A DNA stretch of 10,514 bases from Clostridiales bacterium (GTDB taxonomy: Bacteria; Bacillota; Clostridia; Oscillospirales; Oscillospiraceae): the NCBI GenBank assembly GCA_021203685.1, contig JAJQAS010000159.1, forward strand, positions 1 through 10,514. The letters are read 5' to 3'. The position numbers were made by a program, and so were the translations under genes. Within the stretch, counting starts at the first letter, position 1, and the number at the start of each line of letters is the position of its first letter. The notes under the pieces are model-generated. The model made no database searches. It saw only the letters and a list, made by a program, of their open reading frames with translations, and was not told the DNA's origin. This document shows, piece by piece, positions 1 to 5,309 of the stretch.

Positions 1-110
1 CCTATAAAAGGGCATACACAAACCTATTTGTCCTTGACATGGGGTACACTTTAACATTGCTTTTTCCTTTTCATTTTCATTGTGAAAAGGGGGGGCTTTG
101 CTATGTGTAT

Positions 111-139
111 ACTCTACCATAAAAACGCACAGGTTTCAA
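111..139 (-). promoter_or_regulatory. Candidate leftward sigma-A promoter at window edge
   Basis: On the minus strand a -35-like TTGAAA (134-139) and a -10-like TAGAGT (111-116) are 17 bases apart. An overlapping TATACA (106-111) could also serve as a -10. The site lies past the stop of the GNAT gene and points out of the window, so it would drive a gene not visible here. Apart from this I see nothing gene-like in 1-176, which is AT-rich with a G-run near 89-95. The call rests on hexamer matching alone. Confidence 0.3.
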
Positions 140-176
140 CCGATTCTTTTGTGAATTTTTCGTGATAACGGGCGGC

Positions 177-1007
177 TCAGTCGAAGGCAAAGGCCAGATA
201 CCCGGCTGGCTCTCCTTGCCAGCCCCCGCCGGGGCCGAGGGATTTTGCCACGGCGAAGCCCTTTGCCTCGCTCTCCGGTCCCGCCGGGGCGCGCACCACG
301 GCCCGGTTCAGGCCGCAGCGGGTCAGCAGGGCGTTGACCGCCGCCTGGGGGCGGTCTGTCAACAGCTCTTTACAGAACAGGGTTTCCCCGTCGGTCTCCA
401 CGGCGGCGAGGCCGCCTTCCCACAGAAAGAAGTCTCCCCCCGTCCGGCGGCACAGGGAACGCTGGTAGTCCAGCACCTCCGGGGGATAGGCCATGTGGGG
501 CATCCCAGACAGCAGCGCCTCCCGCCGGGCGGCGTAAGCCGCCCCGTCACAGGGGACGGGGGTGCAGTCCGCCGACCCGGTTTGGGTGAAAACCTGCTCC
601 CGGTGAAAAAACGTCGTCCGATAGCCCAGCGTCTCGTAAAAATCGAACAGGCTGGCCTCGCCGGGCACCATCACGGCCAGCTGGCAGCCCTCCTGGGCGG
701 CCTGCTCCTCCGCCCAGGCCAGCAGGTGGCGGCCATAGCCCAGGCTCCGGGCCTCCGGCGCGGTGCAAAAGGCGTAGATATAGCAGGCGGGGCGTTCCTC
801 CCCCTCCCCCGTCACCAGGACGTTGGGGAAGGTCAGCAGCATGGAGCAGATTTTGCCCCCGTCCTCCAGCACCAGCGCCCGTTCCGGGCGGTAATAGGCG
901 GAAAAGTAATGGGCGATATAGTCATCGGTGTCTCCGAAACAAATCTTCCACAGCCGGGCCAGCTGGGGGGCCTCCTCCTGGCGGGAGGGGCGGCACAGGG
1001 CGGTCAC
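177..1007 (-). CDS. GNAT family N-acetyltransferase
   Basis: A 276-residue protein with a GNAT fold in its N-terminal half. The acetyl-CoA-binding motif A is visible at residues 81-96 (CTAPEARSLGYGRHLL), with the R-x-x-G-x-G core at R87, G90 and G92. The region before it (PACYIYAFCT) fits the central beta strand. The C-terminal half (about 140-276) resembles the extra domain of larger GNAT proteins of the Eis type, but I cannot name a substrate. I chose the GTG start at 1007 because it overlaps the TGA stop of the upstream gene (GTGA) and has a GGGGGAG ribosome binding site about five bases before it. The frame stays open up to 1154, but that extension is Pro/Gly-rich and lies wholly inside the upstream gene, so I reject it. 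The gene is the second in a leftward pair and is probably translationally coupled to the first. No clear terminator follows. Confidence 0.82.
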   Translation of the reverse strand: MTALCRPSRQEEAPQLARLWKICFGDTDDYIAHYFSAYYRPERALVLEDGGKICSMLLTFPNVLVTGEGEERPACYIYAFCTAPEARSLGYGRHLLAWAEEQAAQEGCQLAVMVPGEASLFDFYETLGYRTTFFHREQVFTQTGSADCTPVPCDGAAYAARREALLSGMPHMAYPPEVLDYQRSLCRRTGGDFFLWEGGLAAVETDGETLFCKELLTDRPQAAVNALLTRCGLNRAVVRAPAGPESEAKGFAVAKSLGPGGGWQGEPAGYLAFAFD

Positions 1008-1921
1008 AGGGTCTCCCCCGGTTTCAGACAGGCCAGATGCTTTTCCACCATCAGGTCCGGGCGGTAAGAGAGTTTTGCCTTCCGCAGCCCCGGCTCTCCC
1101 ATGTCGTCCTCCCGGTTCAGGTAGACGATCTCCGGGTGGAGGACCCGGATCCACCGGGCAAATTCCCGGTTGATCATGGCGTAGGCCCCCTGCACGTCGG
1201 CGTAGGACTTTTCAAAAATCACGTCGTAGGTGTCCCCGCCGATGCTGCGCCCCATGGTGAAGGCCAGGGGTTTGTCCTCTCCGTAGAGGAGCAGCCCTTC
1301 CAGCTCCAGCTCCTCATAGTGCTGGATGCACAGGCGCAGGGCGTTCTCTCCCTCCTGCTCGTTCCAGTCGTCCGACCCGGCCTCGGCCTGGGCCTGCTCC
1401 CAGTCCTGGGCCAGGGCCACGCACTGGTTCAGGTTTTCCGGAGTGATCACCGCCACCCGCCAGTCCGGGTAGTTCTCCTCAAAGCGGTGGATGTGGTTGC
1501 GCTTGGCGTGGAGCTTTTTCCCTGCCAGGTCGGCCAGCTTGTCCACCGTGTAACAGTAGTCCGCCGCGTTGCGGTAGTTGGTAAAGGTGAATTTCCCGGG
1601 AAACAGGGCCTCCAGTTCTTCGGTCTGTTCCTCGGTGAGGCCCAGCAGCCGGAAGGGGCGGCCCCGTTCCTCCGCGTCCCGGGCCAGGGTGTGGAGCAGT
1701 TGCTTCCGGTCGCCGGAACCGGCGGACCAGCCGTAGGCCCCTTCGTTTGTGCCCACGTGGACCACCACAAAGCCGTCCACCAGGGCCACCGTCTCGTGAA
1801 ACGCCTCCGCCCAGGCCATCAGGTTGGGGAAGGTGTATTCGCAGCTGCGGAAGCCGGAGGCGCGGAAGATGGGGTCGATCCATGTTTTGTCCGCCATTTG
1901 CGGACGTTTGAAGTCTATCAT
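1004..1921 (-). CDS. DUF2156 / phosphatidylglycerol lysyltransferase domain protein
   Basis: A 305-residue soluble protein of the DUF2156 type, built from GNAT-like folds related to the catalytic C-terminal domain of MprF, which transfers an amino acid from aminoacyl-tRNA. Family-like blocks are seen at residues 122-145 (YCYTVDKLADLAGKKLHAKR and following), 219-249 (a GRxxG segment, then YDVIFEKSYADVQGAYA) and 262-287 (HPEIVYLNREDDMGEPGLRK onward). There are no membrane segments, unlike full MprF, so the acceptor need not be a lipid. I chose the ATG at 1921 because GAGG lies five bases upstream; an open frame to 2026 has no comparable site and would cover the likely promoter. The gene leads a two-gene operon with the GNAT gene, whose GTG overlaps this TGA. 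A cytoplasmic aminoacyl or acyl transferase is the safest reading; the substrate is unknown. Confidence 0.82.
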   Translation of the reverse strand: MIDFKRPQMADKTWIDPIFRASGFRSCEYTFPNLMAWAEAFHETVALVDGFVVVHVGTNEGAYGWSAGSGDRKQLLHTLARDAEERGRPFRLLGLTEEQTEELEALFPGKFTFTNYRNAADYCYTVDKLADLAGKKLHAKRNHIHRFEENYPDWRVAVITPENLNQCVALAQDWEQAQAEAGSDDWNEQEGENALRLCIQHYEELELEGLLLYGEDKPLAFTMGRSIGGDTYDVIFEKSYADVQGAYAMINREFARWIRVLHPEIVYLNREDDMGEPGLRKAKLSYRPDLMVEKHLACLKPGETL

Positions 1922-1943
1922 ACGATCCTCATTTCTGTTCAGT

Positions 1944-1973
1944 CCCTTTCCAAATGGTTCAGCGTGGAAAGGG
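1944..1973 (-). promoter_or_regulatory. 5'-leader hairpin of the DUF2156-GNAT transcript
   Basis: CCCTTTCC (1944-1951) and GGAAAGGG (1966-1973) form a perfect 8-bp inverted repeat around a 14-base loop. If the candidate promoter at 1983-2012 is right, the transcript starts near 1976, so this stem would sit at the extreme 5' end of the mRNA and about 20 bases before the start codon. Stems at that position often slow mRNA decay; that role is inferred. Confidence 0.4.
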
Positions 1974-1982
1974 CTGTTAAGC

Positions 1983-2012
1983 AGTATAACACATTCCGTC
2001 AAATGACGGCAA
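1983..2012 (-). promoter_or_regulatory. Candidate promoter for the DUF2156-GNAT operon
   Basis: On the minus strand TTGCCG (2007-2012) and TATACT (1983-1988) are 18 bases apart, and the -10 is preceded by TG plus one base, an extended -10. It lies about 55 bases upstream of the DUF2156 start. A perfect dyad (1996-2009) sits in the spacer and overlaps the -35 box. Confidence 0.4.
1996..2009. promoter_or_regulatory. Possible operator: 14-bp dyad inside the leftward promoter
   Basis: CCGTCA and TGACGG are perfect inverted arms with a 2-base centre. The dyad lies between the -10 and -35 hexamers of the candidate leftward promoter and overlaps the -35, a typical place for a repressor site. The regulator is unknown, and a chance dyad of this size is possible. 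Confidence 0.3.
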
Positions 2013-2176
2013 TGCTCCAGGGCCATTTTTCAAAAACTTTACCCCGAAATCGATTCGGCGGCACTGGCAAAAATGCCGAAAACGGCGGTATAAAAACTGA
2101 TAAAATTGTAAAAACAACAAATCATTGCAATTTCTCAAAAAAATGCGTGTTTTTGTGTGCAAAATCCAATTTCGTT

Positions 2177-2185
2177 TGCTATAAT
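2177..2185 (+). promoter_or_regulatory. Extended -10 promoter for the glmU-like/prs operon
   Basis: TGCTATAAT is a perfect -10 hexamer (TATAAT, 2180-2185) with the extended TGn element. The best -35 candidate, TGTGCA (2156-2161), is poor and 18 bases away, which fits an extended -10 promoter. Transcription would start near 2192, leaving a leader of about 92 bases before the start codon at 2284. The upstream region 2100-2176 is A/T-rich, as expected of a promoter. Confidence 0.6.
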
Positions 2186-2197
2186 AGAAAACACTGG

Positions 2198-2246
2198 GGG
2201 AAACCGCTTGCGCGCGCCCCGGCGGGGCCGCAACGAGATGGTTCCC
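2198..2246 (+). promoter_or_regulatory. Structured 5' leader upstream of the glmU-like gene
   Basis: Three stacked stems can form: GGGAAACC (2198-2205) with GGTTCCC (2240-2246), with one bulged A; TTGCG (2208-2212) with CGCAA (2229-2233); and GCCCC (2216-2220) with GGGGC (2224-2228) around a GGC loop, with three bases bulged on the 5' side. The element begins just after the predicted transcription start and ends about 20 bases before the ribosome binding site. No T-run follows, so it is not a plain intrinsic terminator. It does not match a riboswitch family I recognise. Confidence 0.4.
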
Positions 2247-2283
2247 TAAAAAACAAAACCATGATGAAAGGGGAGAAAGGGCC

Positions 2284-3087
2284 ATGACAGCTTCCAGCGC
2301 GGTGATTTTTGTGCTGAGAGAGGCAGCCCATTCCTCCTGTGAACCGTTCCTGTTGCAGAAGCTTCTGTTTTCTCCTGCCGCCAGCTGGCTCGCCATGGGC
2401 CTGGAGCGGCAGGGGGTGGAACGGTTTTTTGTCGTTGCCGAGGACGACCTGACCGATGTCACCGCCGGGTGCTTCCCCGCCGGGACGGAGGTGGTCTCCT
2501 GCGCCGACCCGGCGCTGGACGAAAAGCTGAAAGGCTTCGCCGCCGGGTGCGAGGGCAAAGTTATCACAATTACCCAGCCGGTGTGGCTGTCCTGCTCCGC
2601 CTGTCAGGAGCTGGTGGAGGAGGAGTTCCTCACCCCCGCCGGGGACACAATGGGCGTTTACCGGGTGGAGGCCGCCGACCTGGCCGAGGGTGGCATGGAA
2701 GCCCTGAATTACGGTGACTACTACTCCCCCCTGAACGACCCGGAGGTCCAGCTGCTGCCCCTGACCGGCCCGAAGGAGCTGTTTCAGGCCAGAGAGCTGG
2801 GGCTGGCGGACAACCTGTACCGCCTGCTGGACGAGGGCGTGGACATCATCGACCCCAACACCACCTATGTGGAGGCGGGCGCTCAGGTGGCCCCCGGCAG
2901 CGTCCTCATGCCCAACACCATCCTGATGGGATGGGTGAAAACCGGGGAGGGCTGCGTTCTCGGCCCCAACAGTGTGCTCACCGACTGCACGCTGGGCAGA
3001 GGCTGCGTGGTCAACGCCTCTCAGGTGTCCTCCGTCCGCCTGGCGGACGGCACAAAAGTCGGCCCGTTCCAAACGGTAAAAGGATAA
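2284..3087 (+). CDS. Truncated, degenerate GlmU-like hexapeptide-repeat protein
   Basis: A 267-residue protein in the classical glmU position ahead of prs. GlmU normally makes UDP-GlcNAc using an N-terminal uridyltransferase and a C-terminal left-handed beta-helix acetyltransferase, in roughly 450 residues. Here residues 1-180 keep a vaguely Rossmann-like layout (AVIFVLREA, RFFVVAEDD) but lack the LAAGxGTRM nucleotide-binding signature. Residues 183-267 resemble the GlmU linker and first helix coils (DEGVDIIDPNTTYVEAG, then hexapeptide turns). The protein ends at VGPFQTVKG, aligned with the VGPFxxLRPG segment of GlmU, before the residues that carry acetyltransferase chemistry. Neither activity is therefore expected. 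The ATG follows AAAGGGGAGAAAGGGCC, a strong ribosome binding site. There is no frameshift scar, and the coding bias looks maintained, so it is probably a real shortened paralogue, not a fresh pseudogene. A catalytic GlmU should be encoded elsewhere. Confidence 0.75.
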   Translation: MTASSAVIFVLREAAHSSCEPFLLQKLLFSPAASWLAMGLERQGVERFFVVAEDDLTDVTAGCFPAGTEVVSCADPALDEKLKGFAAGCEGKVITITQPVWLSCSACQELVEEEFLTPAGDTMGVYRVEAADLAEGGMEALNYGDYYSPLNDPEVQLLPLTGPKELFQARELGLADNLYRLLDEGVDIIDPNTTYVEAGAQVAPGSVLMPNTILMGWVKTGEGCVLGPNSVLTDCTLGRGCVVNASQVSSVRLADGTKVGPFQTVKG

Positions 3088-3104
3088 CCACAATTTCAAA
3101 ATAA

Positions 3105-3156
3105 AAAAACGCGCTGTATCTGTTACCCATTTAACAGCGGTCGTAACCCGCGCTTT
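3105..3156 (+). promoter_or_regulatory. Stem-loop region between the glmU-like gene and prs
   Basis: CTGTTA (3120-3125) and TAACAG (3132-3137) form a 6-bp hairpin with loop CCCATT. An alternative pairing joins CGCTGT (3112-3117) with ACAGCG (3134-3139). Outer GC-rich arms, CGCG near 3110-3113 and CGCG at 3149-3152, followed by TTTT, could close a longer structure. It could be a weak terminator or attenuator reducing read-through into prs, or a processing site. The T-run is short. Confidence 0.3.
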
Positions 3157-3204
3157 TGTCTCTCATTCATTCGCAAATTCCTGAAAAAAAAGAGACTTGA
3201 ACCC

Positions 3205-3228
3205 AGGAGAGGAATGATTTTGTTATGA
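3205..3228 (+). promoter_or_regulatory. Ribosome binding site and 4-codon leader frame at the prs start
   Basis: AGGAGAGG (3205-3212) lies 12 bases before the prs ATG at 3225, which is long. Between them an ATG at 3214 opens the frame M-I-L-L-stop, whose TGA (3226-3228) overlaps the prs ATG as ATGA. Ribosomes may load on the leader ATG and re-initiate on prs, or the site may simply be poorly spaced. No other start codon is in frame with prs nearby. Confidence 0.35.
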
Positions 3229-4199
3229 AAGACCTCAAGATTTTCAGCGGCAGCTCCAACCCCACCCTGACCAGGGCCATCTGCAAAAAAATCGGCGTCC
3301 CGATGGGCAACTCCGAGTGCGGCGCGTTCTCCGATGGGGAGAGTTTCGCCTCTATCTACGAGACCGTCCGGGGCAGCGATGTGTACGTTGTCCAGTCCAC
3401 CTGCGCCACCGGCAAGCCGGGCCAGAAGGACTACCGCAGCGTCAACGACTACCTGATGGAAATGCTCATCATGCTGGACGCGCTGAAGCGGGCCTCCGCC
3501 GGGCGCATCACCGCCGTCCTCCCCTACTTTGGCTACGCCCGGCAGGACCGCAAGACCAAGCCCAGAGACCCCATCTCCGCCCGGCTGGTGTCCGACCTGC
3601 TGACCAAGGCGGGGGCAGATCATGTGCTGACGATGGACATCCACTGTCTCCAGATCCAGGGCTTTTTCGACATCCCCATGGACAACCTCCAGGGCGGCTC
3701 CCTGTTCGTGGACTACTTCAAAAAGAAGTTCGCCGACAGCTATGACAACACCATGGTGGTCTCCCCCGACGTGGGCTCCGTGGCCCGGGTGCGGAACTTT
3801 GCCCAGCAGATGAATATGCCCATGGCCATCGTGGACAAGCGCCGCCAAAAGGCCAACTCCTCCGAGGTCATGAACATCATCGGCGACGTGCGGGACAAAA
3901 ACGTCATCCTGCTGGACGACATGGTGGACACCGCCGGTTCCCTCTGCGGCGCGGCTAAGGCGCTGATGACCATCGGCGGGGCCAAAAGCGTCACCGCCTG
4001 CGCCAGCCACGGCGTCCTCTCCGGCCCGGCGATGGAGCGCATCGACCACTCCGCCCTGGACGAGCTGGTGCTGCTGGACACCATCCCCGCCCCCAAGGTG
4101 TGCAGTGATAAGATCCACTACCTGACCGTGGCGCCCATGTTTGCTGAGGCCATCTCCCGGATGTTCAACGACGCCTCCATGAACGCCATCTATAGCTGA
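3225..4199 (+). CDS. prs: Ribose-phosphate pyrophosphokinase (PRPP synthetase)
   Basis: Makes 5-phosphoribosyl-1-pyrophosphate from ribose 5-phosphate and ATP, the precursor for purines, pyrimidines, histidine, tryptophan and NAD. The 324-residue length fits class I bacterial enzymes. Visible motifs are the ATP-site ARQDRK (105-110), the catalytic-loop segment DIHCLQIQGFFDIP (138-151) with His140, and the PRPP-binding loop LLDDMVDTAGS (229-239) with D231, D232 and D235. The loop ends in Ser where Thr is more usual, a mild change. The start at 3225 gives the usual family N-terminus (KIFSGSSNPTL). It is the second gene of the glmU-like/prs unit, 137 bases downstream, and a terminator-like stem-loop follows before pth. 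The TGA stop is directly followed by TAA. Confidence 0.96.
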   Translation: MKDLKIFSGSSNPTLTRAICKKIGVPMGNSECGAFSDGESFASIYETVRGSDVYVVQSTCATGKPGQKDYRSVNDYLMEMLIMLDALKRASAGRITAVLPYFGYARQDRKTKPRDPISARLVSDLLTKAGADHVLTMDIHCLQIQGFFDIPMDNLQGGSLFVDYFKKKFADSYDNTMVVSPDVGSVARVRNFAQQMNMPMAIVDKRRQKANSSEVMNIIGDVRDKNVILLDDMVDTAGSLCGAAKALMTIGGAKSVTACASHGVLSGPAMERIDHSALDELVLLDTIPAPKVCSDKIHYLTVAPMFAEAISRMFNDASMNAIYS

Positions 4200-4201
4200 T
4201 A

Positions 4202-4224
4202 AGCTGTTAGCCATTAGCTGTTAG
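4202..4224 (+). repeat. Short direct repeat after prs
   Basis: AGCTGTTAG occurs at 4202-4210 and again at 4216-4224, separated by CCATT. It begins three bases after the prs stop. The rest of this 236-base prs-pth spacer holds no open frame I would call, only the stem-loops listed separately. Confidence 0.5.
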
Positions 4225-4303
4225 TCAGGTGCTGTCAACCAAAAGTATAGAGCTTGAAGGGCAGCGCCACCAAGCGAAAAGCCAGGAGCTAAGCGCGATA
4301 AAG

Positions 4304-4328
4304 CTGAGCAAAAGAGATGCCTGGTTGT
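4304..4328 (+). repeat. Left half-palindrome flanking pth
   Basis: CTGAGCAAAAGAGA (4304-4317) is followed by TGC and then CTGGTTGT (4321-4328). The first 14 bases are the exact reverse complement of 5046-5059 beyond pth, and CTGGTTGT recurs in the same orientation at 5039-5046. It looks like the 5' arm plus loop of a hairpin whose 3' arm is missing. Confidence 0.5.
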
Positions 4329-4338
4329 ATTTTTATAG

Positions 4339-4380
4339 CGCCTTTAGGGGTCATCGTCCGCCGATGACCCCTTTGGGGCG
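4339..4380 (+). terminator. Terminator-like stem-loop after prs
   Basis: AGGGGTCATCG (4346-4356) and CGATGACCCCT (4362-4372) form a perfect 11-bp stem with a 5-base loop. CGCC (4339-4342) and GGCG (4377-4380) extend it across a small internal loop. The following sequence, TTTGTGCGTTT, is only weakly T-rich, so termination may be partial or the stem may act otherwise in the pth leader. Confidence 0.5.
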
Positions 4381-4410
4381 TTTGTGCGTTTCCATTCCGA
4401 TTGATTGACC

Positions 4411-4429
4411 GCCCGTTTCGGGCAGGAGG
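4411..4429 (+). promoter_or_regulatory. Hairpin abutting the pth ribosome binding site
   Basis: GCCCG (4411-4415) and CGGGC (4419-4423) form a 5-bp stem with a TTT loop that ends exactly where the perfect Shine-Dalgarno AGGAGG (4424-4429) begins. The spacing to the pth ATG is six bases. The stem would present, not hide, the binding site. Confidence 0.5.
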
Positions 4430-4435
4430 CTAACG

Positions 4436-5032
4436 ATGTTCCTTTTCAAAAACCGGCAGGGGCCGGTGGAGTGGCTGGTGGTGTTCCTGGGCAACCCCGG
4501 CCCCAAGTATGACAACACCCGGCACAACGCCGGGTTCCGGGCGGCGGCGGCCCTGGAGCAAAAGACCGGCCAGCGCATCAACCGTTCCAAGTTTCGCGCC
4601 CTGGTGGGGGATTTTACCTGCGGCGGGGTGCGTATCCTGGCCATGAAGCCCCAGACCTATATGAACCTCTCCGGCGAGGCCGTGGAGGAGGCCGCTCACT
4701 TCTATAAGATCCAGCCGGACCACATTCTGGTGGTCTGCGACGACGTTTCCCTCCCCACCGGGACCCTGCGCCTGCGGAAAAAAGGCAGCGCCGGGGGGCA
4801 TAACGGTCTCAAGTCCATCATAGAGGAATTGGGGACGGACCAGTTCCCCCGCATCAAGATGGGCGTGGGGCAGAAGCCCCACCCGGACTATGACCTGGCT
4901 GCCTGGGTGCTGGGCAAGTTCTCCCCGGAGGATGCCAAATTGATGGACAACGCCGCCCAGCGGGCGGCGGACGCGGTGGAGATGGTGCTGGAGCAGGGCT
5001 TTGAGAAGGCCCAGAACCAGTACAGTAAGTGA
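4436..5032 (+). CDS. pth: Peptidyl-tRNA hydrolase
   Basis: Cleaves the ester bond of peptidyl-tRNAs that drop off ribosomes, recycling tRNA in the cytoplasm. The orthologue in Bacillus is SpoVC. The 198-residue protein carries all catalytic landmarks: FLGNPGPKYDNTRHNAGF (17-34) with Asn20 and the general-base His30, KPQTYMNLSG (71-80) with Asn77, CDDVSLPTG (101-109) with Asp102, and SAGGHNGLK (118-126) with Asn123. The N-terminus is about nine residues longer than the E. coli enzyme (MFLFKNRQGP), but the AGGAGG six bases upstream supports this ATG. The gene lies between prs and mfd as in Bacillus, but 236 bases after prs with a stem-loop between, so it may have separate expression. Inverted 14-bp arms flank the gene. 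Confidence 0.96.
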   Translation: MFLFKNRQGPVEWLVVFLGNPGPKYDNTRHNAGFRAAAALEQKTGQRINRSKFRALVGDFTCGGVRILAMKPQTYMNLSGEAVEEAAHFYKIQPDHILVVCDDVSLPTGTLRLRKKGSAGGHNGLKSIIEELGTDQFPRIKMGVGQKPHPDYDLAAWVLGKFSPEDAKLMDNAAQRAADAVEMVLEQGFEKAQNQYSK

Positions 5033-5038
5033 AAACAT

Positions 5039-5059
5039 CTGGTTGTCTCTTTTGCTCAG
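5039..5059 (+). repeat. Right half-palindrome flanking pth
   Basis: CTGGTTGT (5039-5046) runs into TCTCTTTTGCTCAG (5046-5059), the exact reverse complement of 4304-4317. It begins six bases after the pth stop codon and looks like the loop plus 3' arm of the hairpin whose 5' arm survives on the other side of pth. Confidence 0.5.
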
Positions 5060-5118
5060 ACCCATTTTAGTGAATAGTGGCTAGTTTTCTACAAAAAACT
5101 GCCGTTTTGCAACTGACC

Positions 5119-5180
5119 ACCCCTCTTGCCTCCCCTGAAAGGGGAGGAGGGCCGCCGCCTTTAGGCGGTGGCGGAGGGGT
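5119..5180. repeat. Three-way-junction palindromic element before mfd
   Basis: An outer stem, ACCCCTC (5119-5125) with GAGGGGT (5174-5180), encloses two hairpins. The first is CCTCCCCT (5129-5136) with AGGGGAGG (5140-5147), loop GAA. The second is CCGCCGCC (5152-5159) with GGCGGTGG (5164-5171), loop TTTA and one G-T pair. The compact nested design is typical of dispersed REP- or MITE-like intergenic repeats of GC-rich Clostridia, which I recall but could not search. The rest of the 277-base pth-mfd spacer shows no gene. Confidence 0.6.
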
Positions 5181-5309
5181 TTCTAGTATGTGGCAGAGCA
5201 AAGAAAGGATAACAAAAAACGATTCCGCGCAAACGCTCCCTCCCATGGGGCCGCACCATCCTCCAACCGACAAAAAACCACAACTTTTTTATGATTTTGA
5301 GGTTCCGCT

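Noticed and set aside
34..62. TTGACA on the plus strand as a rightward promoter
   Set aside because: No acceptable -10 occurs 16-18 bases downstream, and only genes on the opposite strand follow.
2044..2086. Three CCGAA/TTCGG words upstream of the glmU-like gene, resembling PurBox cores
   Set aside because: Their orientation and spacing do not match the convergent PurBox pair separated by 16-17 bases, and the flanking bases do not fit the consensus.
1037..2287. Long plus-strand open frame across the DUF2156 gene and the divergent spacer
   Set aside because: It is antisense to a recognisable protein, its composition is shadow-like, and it runs through the AT-rich promoter region. Its tail (MMKGEKGP-stop) overlaps the glmU-like start but its ATG has no ribosome binding site, so a leader peptide is not supported.
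3123..4214. Open frame antisense to prs
   Set aside because: His/Val/Gly-rich shadow of the prs codons with no recognisable motif.
4436..5032. pth as cargo of a mobile element because of the flanking inverted arms
   Set aside because: pth is essential and sits in its ancestral position between prs and mfd, no transposase is present, and no clean target-site duplication is seen.
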